Source: Chersky-840 sp963811775
Lineage (GTDB): Bacteria; Actinomycetota; Acidimicrobiia; Acidimicrobiales; UBA8190
Length of the DNA: 64,000 nt
Direction of reading: 5' to 3'
Assembly (NCBI GenBank): GCA_963811775.1
Contig: CAWESO010000002.1
Span: 124,001 to 188,000 of the forward strand
Below the pieces are notes generated by a model. The model was not told the origin of the DNA and made no database searches. It was given only the letters and a program-made list of their open reading frames with translations. The stretch's first letter is position 1. Every line of letters begins with the position of its first letter. Shown here one piece after another: positions 15,791 through 24,087 of this stretch. The translations under genes and the position numbers were made by a program.

Positions 15791-18700
15791 TCAAGGCAAA
15801 TTGGCCAGTTCGGCGACTGCATACCGCTCAAGACCGGCGTAGCCATGAGTGAGGGCAGCACGACGGACGTCCTCGAGCAATGCACACCCCCGATCGACGG
15901 CACCCGGCCCTCCTCGAGCGATCAGCATCCGTCCCCAGTCAAGCTGCGTGCGCGCCGCGAAGAACTTCATTCCACCGCGGGTGGTGAGCTCGGTGGCGTA
16001 CGTGAAGTGAGCTTCGCCCACGTCGTAGCGGCCGAGGACTGAGGCCAGCCCGCCGAGAGCCAAAGCGGTCGGGAAGAATCCGAGCGTGCCGATGAAGGGA
16101 ACCTGTTCGTGATACGGGGCGAGTAGGTCGTAGAGCTTCCAGGCCGGTCCAGCGGCTCGTAGCTCGACCGCCAGCATGGCATAGGTAGTGACCCCCATCA
16201 TCCAGATGAAATCGAGTGGTAGTGATTCAAATCCTTCGGAGGCATCCGCGTCGAGCAGGTCGAGCGCGGTGGCGTCGTTCCCCGCTTCAAGATGCGCGGC
16301 AGCTAGGACTGGGCGGAACGCAGGCAGACCTGGGTTCTCGGTAACGGCCTGGTCGATCAGCGGCACGAGTTCGCCTAGTCGTCCCTGTTGATGGCGAACA
16401 TACATCAACTGAGATCCGTAGATGGCGAAGGCGTCGGGCTGGCCGGTGTCAGTGCCCATTTCGAAGGCGGCAGCGGCGAGTTGTTCAGCCCGTTCGGTGT
16501 CACCGGCCATGATGGCGACACCCGCCTCCTTAAACGCCGTCATCCACATCAGCGCTGGCTGTCGCAGGCGGTTGCTCAGCGTCTGCAGGTTTTCCAGGGA
16601 ACGGGCGGCCAAATCGAAGTCTCCCGCCTGCATCGCATTGACCTGGCTATTACTCCCTGTGTGGTACAAAGCCTCGGGATCGCCCAGCACCTCGGCCAAC
16701 GCCACGGCCTCAGTTGTGTCGGCCATCCGCTCGTGAAGAGCCGAGGGAATCTGGAGCGGGTTGTTGAGCAAACACAGCACCCGGGTGAGTATGGCTGGGT
16801 CTGGCATTCGTCTCGCCATGGCCTTGGCCTCGTCGGCCAGGGCGCGGCGTCGCTCGAGCGGTCCGAAACTAAGCTCATTGCACAAGGTTGCGAGGGTCAA
16901 GGCCCGCTCGGGGTTGTCACCGCCGTCCAGTGCGCTCAGAGCGGCTTCGAGCACAGCCACCTTGTCGATGTCGATGACCCCGCTGGCACTGAACCAGCCG
17001 CGATTGTTCGCCAGCACGGCTTGAACCAACCGGTCGGTGGCGCCAAATTCGAGGGCCAGTCGGGCGGCGTGGAGGAGGGTCTCTCTGAAGGCGGGGACTC
17101 CGGCCTGACGCTGGGCCTGGCCCAGACCGACGCGCAGATCGCAGTCCAAAAGCGGGTCGATATCCGGTGCCAGCTCGACCAGTTGCAGCGCCTGGGAGAA
17201 GTAGCGCACGGCGTCATCGGGGGCGAGCGCCACCAGTGCAGCCTCGCCCGCTTGGCGGGCGTAGTTGATCGCTTTGGCGGTGTTGACGGGTTGGATTGTG
17301 CTGAACCAGTGATACGCGAGTTCGCCCACTCGAGCACCGGGGCGATCCCCGACGATGGCCTCGAGGGCCTCAGCCACTTGGCGATGGGCCCGTGCTAGCC
17401 GGGTCGCGCCCAAGTCCTGATACAGGGTGTGCTGAATGAGGGCATGCGCGAAGCAGTAACGGCCGGGGGAGCTTGGAACCTCGCGCAACAGTGCGGCGGC
17501 GGTGGCGGCGTCGAGGAGATCGAGGAGCTCATCCTCAGTCCGCTCGGTCACGCGCGCAAGCAGATCCAGGTCGAACTCCCGGCCGATCACGGCGGCGAGC
17601 GGCAGAACGCGGCCGACGGCCTCGCCGAGGCGGGCCACCCGGGAACCGATCACCAAGCGCACGCTGTCAGGCATCGCTATCGCTTCGAGGTCAGCGGCAG
17701 CCGTCCACCGGCCGCTGTCGTCCTGATAGATGACCCCGGTTTCTGCTAGGTGACGCAACACTTCACCGACAAAGAATGGGTTGCCGTCAGTCTCGCGATA
17801 CAGAGCATGGGCCAACTCCACCCCATCGGTATCGAGGTCGTGACCCGCAGTCGCCTCCATGAGGGCGAGCACCCCGTTGTCATCTAGGCCGGAGAGCGCG
17901 ATGCGACTCACCTTGGACTCGCGCCGTAGCGAGGCCAGGGCCTCGGTCAATGGGTGGGGGCTCGAAAGCTCCGAGTGGCGATATGTGCCCATGATGAGCA
18001 GACGCAGGGCAGTCGTGTTCGCCACTACGTACCGCAGTAGCTGGAGGCTGGGCTTGTCGGCCCACTGGAGGTCGTCGAGCACAAGTACGAGTGGTTTGTC
18101 CTTAGACACGTGGTCGAGCAGGCTGACTACCGCGTTGAAAAGGAGGTAACGCTCGGTGTCGGGGTCGGCGCTCTGGGGCGCGGGCAGTTCCCCTAGCCGT
18201 TGTTGGAGCGCGGGGACCATCTTGGCCAGCTCTGAACCGAGGGATGGCACAGGTGCGCGCAAGGCTTCTTCAGGTGCGTGGGTGACGTAGTGGGAAATGG
18301 CCTCGACAAACGGTCCGTAGGGAACACCGAGGTCCTCATCGCAGCGGCCGAGGAGCACAATTGCACCCGCCTCGAACGCGGCACGCGCCGCCTCCGTGGC
18401 AAGAGTGGTCTTGCCGATGCCCGCTTCACCGGAGATCAGGATGACCTCGCGTCCCTCACCCGCTCCCACCCGTTTGAAGGCGTCGGCCAGCAAGACGGTC
18501 TCGGTGTCACGTCCGATCATTCCGATCACCGGTCCGATGCCGAGCCGGGACGGCGGTGGGATCGCGCCTGCGGCCGCTTCGGCATCGCCGAGCCGCTCCC
18601 ATTCGATCTCGAGTGTCTCGATGGGATCGGGCAAACCCTTGAGCTCCATTTCTCCCAATCGGGAAAAGGCGTGCGGGCTACGTCTACCAGCCACCGCCCG

Positions 18701-19105
18701 CACCAGATCGGCGGCCAGAATCTGGCCTCCGTCGGCCTGCGCGCACAGGCGGGCCGCCTCGATCACTGGATCGCCGAAGTAGTCGTCTGTATCCCTGAGC
18801 ACCTCCCCTGCGCTCAGCCCGATACGCAGCCCCAAAGGATGCTCCGCTTTGCCGTTGTCCCGGTCTACTGCCTGCTGCATGGCCACAGCGCAAGACAGGG
18901 CCGCTGAAGCTACGGGGAACACGACCATGACCCCGTCACCCAAGTTCTTCACCTCGGTCCCCCCTGACGCGGCAATGGCCTGACGAAGGATCGAGAAGTG
19001 CTTCCGGCGCAGCTCGCCCCCGGCCTCCAGTGTGAGCGCAGAGGCGAGTTCAGTAGATCCGACTAGGTCGGTGAAGAGCACCGTGACGTTCTCAGTAGAA
19101 GCCAC
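15791..19105 (-). CDS. Class III adenylate cyclase-domain regulator with AAA ATPase and TPR region
   Basis: A 1104-residue protein. The N-terminal class III nucleotide cyclase domain (about residues 5-175) has metal-binding FTDLVGST (Asp13) and NLGDGVMVVF (Asp57). The segment that normally reads V-N-x-A-A-R-L is VIEAARL, so the transition-state Asn is replaced by Ile115 while Arg119 remains. An AAA module follows (Walker A GEAGIGKTT at about 226-234, Walker B VLVLDDLQWAD) and a long helical, TPR-like region. Such cyclase-ATPase proteins are common in actinobacteria and may sense signals rather than make much cAMP. GTG 19105 has a strong GAAGGGAGGG site; the longer frame upstream overlaps a relic transposase. 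It is paralogous to the SARP regulator from the ATPase onward. Confidence 0.9.
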   Translation of the reverse strand: MASTENVTVLFTDLVGSTELASALTLEAGGELRRKHFSILRQAIAASGGTEVKNLGDGVMVVFPVASAALSCAVAMQQAVDRDNGKAEHPLGLRIGLSAGEVLRDTDDYFGDPVIEAARLCAQADGGQILAADLVRAVAGRRSPHAFSRLGEMELKGLPDPIETLEIEWERLGDAEAAAGAIPPPSRLGIGPVIGMIGRDTETVLLADAFKRVGAGEGREVILISGEAGIGKTTLATEAARAAFEAGAIVLLGRCDEDLGVPYGPFVEAISHYVTHAPEEALRAPVPSLGSELAKMVPALQQRLGELPAPQSADPDTERYLLFNAVVSLLDHVSKDKPLVLVLDDLQWADKPSLQLLRYVVANTTALRLLIMGTYRHSELSSPHPLTEALASLRRESKVSRIALSGLDDNGVLALMEATAGHDLDTDGVELAHALYRETDGNPFFVGEVLRHLAETGVIYQDDSGRWTAAADLEAIAMPDSVRLVIGSRVARLGEAVGRVLPLAAVIGREFDLDLLARVTERTEDELLDLLDAATAAALLREVPSSPGRYCFAHALIQHTLYQDLGATRLARAHRQVAEALEAIVGDRPGARVGELAYHWFSTIQPVNTAKAINYARQAGEAALVALAPDDAVRYFSQALQLVELAPDIDPLLDCDLRVGLGQAQRQAGVPAFRETLLHAARLALEFGATDRLVQAVLANNRGWFSASGVIDIDKVAVLEAALSALDGGDNPERALTLATLCNELSFGPLERRRALADEAKAMARRMPDPAILTRVLCLLNNPLQIPSALHERMADTTEAVALAEVLGDPEALYHTGSNSQVNAMQAGDFDLAARSLENLQTLSNRLRQPALMWMTAFKEAGVAIMAGDTERAEQLAAAAFEMGTDTGQPDAFAIYGSQLMYVRHQQGRLGELVPLIDQAVTENPGLPAFRPVLAAAHLEAGNDATALDLLDADASEGFESLPLDFIWMMGVTTYAMLAVELRAAGPAWKLYDLLAPYHEQVPFIGTLGFFPTALALGGLASVLGRYDVGEAHFTYATELTTRGGMKFFAARTQLDWGRMLIARGGPGAVDRGCALLEDVRRAALTHGYAGLERYAVAELANLP

Positions 19106-19125
19106 GGACCCTCCCTTCTCCGGGC

Positions 19126-19301
19126 TTGGCGAAAGATTAGGCGAGACCAAGGAGTTCGTCCTCCGGGTGGTCGGAGACAACCAGCGAGAGGGCCAGACGG
19201 CTATGGCCAAATTGCGCCAAGACCTCGCCTACGGGACTCTCGAATGGGAGGCCCGCTACCACGCCCGGTGCAACACGATCGAGGGTGTGAACGGCCACTT
19301 A
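19126..19301 (+). pseudogene. Transposase-like relic, 5' fragment (interrupted by IS630 element)
   Basis: The plus strand reads LRQDLAYGTLEWEARY followed by NTIEGVNGHL. It resembles the C-terminal part of a DDE-type transposase-like family in actinobacteria that carries an EGxNG motif. It stops making sense at the TA dinucleotide 19300-19301, where the IS630 element begins. Joining 19301 to 20462 restores one frame (HL then GERGGEALDE). The left limit is approximate, and no N-terminal half is present, so the gene was already truncated. Family recognition is from memory of related sequences. Confidence 0.55.
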
Positions 19302-19318
19302 AAGACCTTTCGTTAATA
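19302..19318 (+). repeat. Left terminal inverted repeat of the IS630 element
   Basis: AAGACCTTTCGTTAATA, matching the right end at 15 of 17 positions, next to the TA at 19300-19301. Confidence 0.8.
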
Positions 19319-19332
19319 GAGTGACTACTCGG

Positions 19333-20405
19333 TCACAAAGAGAGGCCGGTGTGTGCAAGGAAGTTGAAACAGAGCTGGGTGTTGTTGCCCACCCGTAGGA
19401 GGGCGGTGTCGGCGGCCGCTTCCGCTTCGTCCATGGTGTCAGGACAAAGATTGGCCAGCTCCCGGCCTTTGACGTTTCCCCACAGCAACTCGACCGGATT
19501 GAGGTCGGGTGAGTAGCCAGGGAGCTGCTCGACGACGAGCCAGCGCCTCTGGGTTTGCAGCCAGGTCTTCATGGCTTTGGAGGTGTGAGAGGGGAGCCCG
19601 TCCCAGATGAGCGTCACCTTCTCACCGCTGAAGTGCGTGTGGAACTCCTCGAGGAACTCGATGAGGGACTCGGTGTTGTAGGAGCCGGCATGCATCTGGA
19701 AGACGAGAGCGGCCTCGCTGCCGTCGGCCCGGTAGGCGAGAGCCGCCGACATCGACAGCCGGGTCCAGTTGAAGTGGTGGTGCAACACTGGCGTCTGGCC
19801 TCGCGGTGCCCACGTGGACCTCACCGCGGGGAGGAGGCTGAACCCCGATTCGTCCTGGAAGACGATCCAGGCGCCCCGGCGCCTGGCGCTTTTTTTATGC
19901 GCGGCCACTCCTGTGACACCCAGGTGGCGACGGCGTCCTCGTTGCGCTCGAGCGCTCTGCGGGCCGGGCGCTGGCGGGTCCAGCCCAGACGCTGACGCAA
20001 GATGGTCCAGGTCTGGGTCGGTCCGTAGCGCACGCCGGTCACGCGCTCGATGACATCGGAGACGCGAGACAGAGTCCACAGATCGGTGGCGAACCCATTG
20101 GCGCGCGGTCCTCGCTGTAACTCGGCCACCACCTCCGCCAGCTGATCATCCGACAGACGGGGAAGACGACCGGCTCGTCCGGCGCCGACAAGAGCGTCTC
20201 GGCCCCCGTTGGACCACAACTGGTACCACTGCGATGCACTCTGGGCCGAGACGTCGAGAGCCTGGGCCACTTCTGCTTGGCTCTTGCCTCGACGGAACAT
20301 GTCGGCCGCCCGTAGGCGCCGCTTCTTGAGCGCCTCGAAGTCACGCCGGGGGCGGACCCGCCCGTTTCCGACACTCTGCTTCGGCGCGCCGCGCGAACCG
20401 GACAC
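19333..20405 (-). CDS. IS630-family transposase made by -1 frameshifting
   Basis: Two overlapping frames give one 357-residue transposase. The first (20405 to stop at 19821) has an N-terminal helix-turn-helix (QAEVAQALDVSAQSASQWY) typical of IS630. The second (down to 19333) has the catalytic triad: D in FQDESGF, D in LIWDGLPSH and E in PDLNPVELLW. They join at seven As on the coding strand (19896-19890), read ATA-AAA-AAA-GCG. A -1 slip gives KKSARRRGAW, the correct continuation. A perfect 8-bp hairpin with a 4-base loop (19886-19867) follows three bases later. Without the slip, a truncated 194-residue HTH protein is made, which could act as an inhibitor. The start is GTG. Confidence 0.9.
19867..19896 (-). 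promoter_or_regulatory. Programmed -1 frameshift signal (A7 slippery site plus hairpin)
   Basis: On the coding strand, A-AAA-AAA-G is followed after three bases by CCAGGCGC-CGGG-GCGCCTGG, a perfect 8-bp stem. Slippery heptamer plus stimulatory stem is the standard arrangement for bacterial IS frameshifting. The spacer is shorter than the usual five to nine bases. Confidence 0.75.
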
Positions 20406-20442
20406 ACGACCAGTATGTCACAATGGCGTAGTTACGTCAAGG

Positions 20443-20459
20443 TATTAGCGAAAAGTCTT
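20443..20459 (-). repeat. Right terminal inverted repeat of the IS630 element
   Basis: On the minus strand it reads AAGACTTTTCGCTAATA inward from 20459. The TA at 20460-20461 follows as target duplication. Confidence 0.8.
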
Positions 20460-20461
20460 TA

Positions 20462-20605
20462 GGAGAACGTGGCGGCGAAGCCCTCGATGAGTCCCAACGA
20501 GGGAGGATCCGAGGCGTGGCTGCCCAGAGCGTGTTCGTGGCCTTGCTCGTCCGCTCCGTGCGCTTTTTGGGGTGCTGGCACCCCACCCACGGGATCAGGA
20601 CCTAG
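20462..20605 (+). pseudogene. Transposase-like relic, 3' fragment
   Basis: Continues the frame broken at 19301: GERGGEALDE, then RGRIRGVAAQSVFVALLV, ending with TAG at 20605. The RRxRGxAAQxV segment is characteristic of the same C-terminal family. It ends 16 bases before the start of the diguanylate cyclase. Together with 19126-19301 it shows the IS landed in an already truncated mobile-element gene. Confidence 0.55.
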
Positions 20606-20621
20606 TGGGGCGGCGGCTGGA

Positions 20622-22304
20622 ATGACTCAACGGCCGGCACCGGGGAGCCGATATAAGGGTGTGTTCACCAGCGAGGACCGGGAAGCGCCGACGGTCGCTG
20701 TCACCGTGGCCGTGCTGCTCGACCAGCACCCGGCCGCCGCCCTGTGTGCTATCGGGCCGGACGGGATGTCGATGGGCATGCCCGATTCCGTCCCGACCCG
20801 GGGGCACCTCCTCCTCGCGGCCCGCTCCCCCCTCGACCTCGTCGCTCCCGAGGACCGCCTCCCGGTGATCGACGCGTGGAAGCGCGTCCAGGTGACGGGC
20901 GCCCACGCCCATGTGACGGTGCGGCTCCTCGACGAGCCCGACCGCTCGGTGGAGCTTCACCTGCTGGACGCCCGGCAGGCCCACGGGGTGTTCCTCGGCG
21001 TCCTGGTGCCCACCGACCCTGGGAGCGACGACGTCTGCATGGCCTCGCTCAGTCGGGAGGTATCGCCGCTCCCCCCCCGCACCGCCCGGGCACGCCAGAA
21101 CGACGTGGGCGAGTTCGTCGAGGTCGACGAGGCCCTCACCCGGATCCTCGGTTGGAGCGAGGAGGAGTTGGTGGGCCATCTCTCGCTCGAGTTCATCCAC
21201 CCCGACGACCACCTGCGAGCTATCGACAACTGGATGGAGATGTTGGCGTCGCGGGCGCCGAGCAGCCGGGTCAAACTCCGCCACCTCCATCGCGACGGGT
21301 CGTGGGTGTGGATCGAGATCAACAACCAGAACCTGCTCGGTGACCCCGAGCACGAATGCGTGATCGCCGAGATGGTCAACATCTCCGACGAGATGGCCGC
21401 CCATGAGGCGCTGCGAGCCCGGGAGCAGCTGCTTGACCGCCTGGCCGAGGCCCTGCCCGTGGGCGTGATCCAGGTGGACGCCGACGGGAGTGTCGCCTAC
21501 ACCAACAGCCGGCTGCACGCTATCCTCGGCTCGCCCCGGGCGGCGACGATCGATGAGCAGATCGCCACGGTGCAGCCGTCCGACCGGTCGAGTCTCACCG
21601 GTGCCTTCGACGCCGTGCTGCAGAGCCGGTTTGACAGCGACATCGAGGTCCGCCTGGTGACGTCCCCGGACGGCGACCACAAGGAGCCGCGGCGCTGCCT
21701 CTTCAGCATCCGTGCCCTCACCGCCGAGACCAGCGAAGTCACCGGTGCCATCGTCTGCGTGGCGGACGTGACCGAGAGCGCGCGGCTGCGCGACGAGCTG
21801 CACCTGCGGGCCACGTTCGACGACATAACAGGGTGTAGGAACCGGGTGACCACTCTGGCGCTGCTCGAGGGCCTCCTGTCCGACGCCGATCGGGTGGGCC
21901 GGCCGGCCGTGTGCTTCATCGACCTCGATCGCTTCAAGGACGTGAACGACGAGCTCGGCCACGCCTCTGGTGATGCCCTCCTCGGCGTCGTGGCCCGACG
22001 ATTGCAGCGGGCCGTGCGTTCCGGCGCCATCGTGGGGAGGATCGGTGGTGACGAGTTCCTTGTGATCAGTCCGGGTGTCGGCAGCCCCGAGCAAGCCATG
22101 GTCACCGCCATGCGGCTGGCAGAGACGTTCCGCCACCAGGTCCGTCTCAAGTCCAAGCGGCTGTCGTGCCCGGCCAGCATCGGAGTGGCGTGGTCGGGCG
22201 ATCCAGACCTCGAGGCCGAGGACCTGGTGGCGATGGCCGACTCGGCCATGTACGAGGCCAAGCGCAACGGCGACGGGGTTCCAATCCTCCACCGTGCGGT
22301 CTGA
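20622..22304 (+). CDS. PAS-domain diguanylate cyclase (GGDEF)
   Basis: A 560-residue soluble protein. The first region (about 1-135) looks like a degenerate PAS. A clear PAS/PAC pair follows (about 165-265, with GWSEEELVGHLSLEFIHPDD), then another PAS (about 275-390) and a GGDEF domain (about 395-555). The active-site GGDEF is at 475-479 (RIGGDEFLV), so cyclic di-GMP synthesis from two GTP is expected. The inhibitory I-site, normally R-x-x-D just before it, reads RSGA, so product inhibition is probably lost. There is no membrane span or EAL domain. ATG 20622 was chosen because the frame further upstream is the transposase relic in another frame. Confidence 0.85.
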   Translation: MTQRPAPGSRYKGVFTSEDREAPTVAVTVAVLLDQHPAAALCAIGPDGMSMGMPDSVPTRGHLLLAARSPLDLVAPEDRLPVIDAWKRVQVTGAHAHVTVRLLDEPDRSVELHLLDARQAHGVFLGVLVPTDPGSDDVCMASLSREVSPLPPRTARARQNDVGEFVEVDEALTRILGWSEEELVGHLSLEFIHPDDHLRAIDNWMEMLASRAPSSRVKLRHLHRDGSWVWIEINNQNLLGDPEHECVIAEMVNISDEMAAHEALRAREQLLDRLAEALPVGVIQVDADGSVAYTNSRLHAILGSPRAATIDEQIATVQPSDRSSLTGAFDAVLQSRFDSDIEVRLVTSPDGDHKEPRRCLFSIRALTAETSEVTGAIVCVADVTESARLRDELHLRATFDDITGCRNRVTTLALLEGLLSDADRVGRPAVCFIDLDRFKDVNDELGHASGDALLGVVARRLQRAVRSGAIVGRIGGDEFLVISPGVGSPEQAMVTAMRLAETFRHQVRLKSKRLSCPASIGVAWSGDPDLEAEDLVAMADSAMYEAKRNGDGVPILHRAV

Positions 22305-22305
22305 G

Positions 22306-22560
22306 CCCGACGGGCGATCGGCAGGCACGCCCGTCGATCTACGACCGCGCGGGTAGTGCAGCCCGTCGAGCGCAATGTCCAGATGTGCTCGATCTGCTCG
22401 AGGGGGGCGGCGAGCTTGGCCATACCCACCACCAGCTGGACCACTTCGATGATGTCGGTGTCGGGGCGCACCGCGCCGGCCTGCTCCCCCGCGCCAGGAG
22501 CGGCTCACCGGCGGCGAGAACGCGGTGCGGCAGGTGCAGAAGGAGTCGGCGTCGTGTCCT
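22306..22560 (-). pseudogene. TetR-family regulator remnant (C-terminal ligand domain)
   Basis: Read on the minus strand with two frame changes, this gives a TetR C-terminal domain: LLARG, then EQAGAVRPDTDIIEVVQLV, then PLEQIEH, then LDIALDGLHYPRG. The AG-x-VRPD and LDIALDGL segments are typical of TetR proteins. The breaks are at about 22497 and 22391. The N-terminal DNA-binding half is missing. Decayed gene; the limits are approximate. Confidence 0.6.
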
Positions 22561-22604
22561 GTGGATGCTCAACGACTCGTCCGGCCCCTCAACCTGATGC
22601 ACGT

Positions 22605-23864
22605 TCACCGCTCCGCCATCTCGTAACGTGCCACGATCGATAGCTGAATTTGCTGGTACAGCTGATAGAGGTGGTCGTGATCATCGGCAACGCCGTACAC
22701 CGTGAGGAGGCGACTGAGGGTCCCCCGTCGCCAGTCAAGGGCGTCGCCAACCCGGCAGTCGGGAATGACTTGCTCTATGCCTGGCAACTGAGCCACCACG
22801 TCGAGACCGCTCAGCTCCAGCAGTCGTTGCGCCTCCATCGGGGCCTGGTACATCGCGCAGAACGCCACGTGCTCGGACGGCGAGGGAGAAATATCGCCGT
22901 CGGACTCGCGCACGGCAAACCTCATTGCCTGCGGGAGCAATGGAGAGCCTCCGGCCAGCGTGAGCAACGTCGGAACCTGTCCGCCGATCCGACCGTTCAC
23001 TTCCAGCACGCGAGGACCGTCGGGTGTGAGGATCAGATCGGTATTGGTTAAGCCTGTATCGACACCGAGGGCCTTTAGCGCCGCCTCAGTCGCTTCCAAC
23101 ACAGCCCTTCTCTCGGCGTCGTCCAGGTTCATCGGGATGAACGAACCCGTGCCCCGAAAGGGTTGAGCCGGAATGAAATGACCGGTCATTGCATAATGGG
23201 TAACGCGACCATCCGAGACGAGGCTGTCCACCATGAGGACCTCGCCAAAGCGTTGAATCTCTCGAGCGTGCGCTTCGGCAAGCTCCTCCTCAATGACCAT
23301 GTCCTCAGCTGCAAATCGCGCCTCGTCCAGCAAGCCCAGCAGAGTGGCGGGATCCCCGGCACGGGACGTGTTCTGACTCCCGCTTCCAACTTGAGGCTTG
23401 AGGACTACGGGATAGCTCACAGCCCCTGCAAGATGCGCCCTCTCTGTCAGGTCGATGCTTGTGGGGACGGGCCAGAACGCGGGGCCCGGGATTCCAGCGT
23501 GAGCAAGAGCGAGGCGCTGACGGTACTTGTTCGTCAGCAGATCAGCTGTGTGGAGGCTGTAGAAACGCAGATTGGACTCCTCGGCGATAGCCGCGGCGAG
23601 TGGGATCAGTTCCGAGAACGTCATGACCCCGTCCGGGTGTTTCAGGGCAACGCGTGTCGCAATTTCCTCCTCACGGAGACCGGCGGTGTCAATGACTGGC
23701 CCCAGACGTCGGAGCAGCGGCAGTAGCGGTGAGAGTTGCGGATCGGTGAAATCGAAGACCCAGAGCAGGTCACACACGTTCCGAGCGGATTCGGCAATCT
23801 CCAGTGGCGAAATCGAAAAAGGGTGGAGGACGATCACCAGCTTGGGACGATTAGCGGTGGCCAC
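22605..23864 (-). CDS. ATP-grasp family ligase
   Basis: A 419-residue ATP-grasp enzyme (carbamoyl-phosphate synthase/D-Ala-D-Ala ligase-like fold), which forms amide or thioester bonds through an acyl-phosphate. An N-terminal Rossmann-like part (about 1-105) precedes the ATP-grasp core: LTNKYRQR at the subdomain entry, YPVVLKPQVGSGS as the nucleotide-binding loop, and VLEVNGRIGG as the metal-binding Glu/Asn segment near the end. It resembles stand-alone ligases that join amino acids or build peptide-like products, but the substrates cannot be read off. It is transcribed divergently from a FemAB/GNAT-like acyltransferase across a 223-base gap, suggesting a shared pathway. The start is GTG at 23864, without a strong ribosome binding site. 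Confidence 0.85.
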   Translation of the reverse strand: MATANRPKLVIVLHPFSISPLEIAESARNVCDLLWVFDFTDPQLSPLLPLLRRLGPVIDTAGLREEEIATRVALKHPDGVMTFSELIPLAAAIAEESNLRFYSLHTADLLTNKYRQRLALAHAGIPGPAFWPVPTSIDLTERAHLAGAVSYPVVLKPQVGSGSQNTSRAGDPATLLGLLDEARFAAEDMVIEEELAEAHAREIQRFGEVLMVDSLVSDGRVTHYAMTGHFIPAQPFRGTGSFIPMNLDDAERRAVLEATEAALKALGVDTGLTNTDLILTPDGPRVLEVNGRIGGQVPTLLTLAGGSPLLPQAMRFAVRESDGDISPSPSEHVAFCAMYQAPMEAQRLLELSGLDVVAQLPGIEQVIPDCRVGDALDWRRGTLSRLLTVYGVADDHDHLYQLYQQIQLSIVARYEMAER

Positions 23865-24087
23865 ATGTGGAAGTTAGTCGCCACATGCCTCCAATTCTCG
23901 TCTCTTCCGATGGCGTTGAAATCCGCAGATCGGCGAGTTGAAGGAGAGCTGGTGATCACCCAACCGGGGAACGGCTAGGTTTTCATCACCGTTCGGGCCG
24001 GCGAACGGATGGACGACAAATGATCCAGACCGATCCAGATGCCCCAATGCATCGCACTCCACCGCAACCTAACTTGGCTCGAGACCG

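Larger units (their letters stand above)
19302..20459 (-). mobile_element. IS630-family insertion sequence with TA target duplication
   Basis: An element of 1158 bp flanked by TA on both sides (19300-19301 and 20460-20461), the target preferred by IS630/Tc1-mariner elements. Imperfect terminal inverted repeats are visible: AAGACCTTTCGTTAATA inward from 19302 and AAGACTTTTCGCTAATA inward from 20459 on the other strand (15 of 17 match). It carries one transposase expressed through a frameshift. The ends were found by eye, and the element appears intact. Confidence 0.85.
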
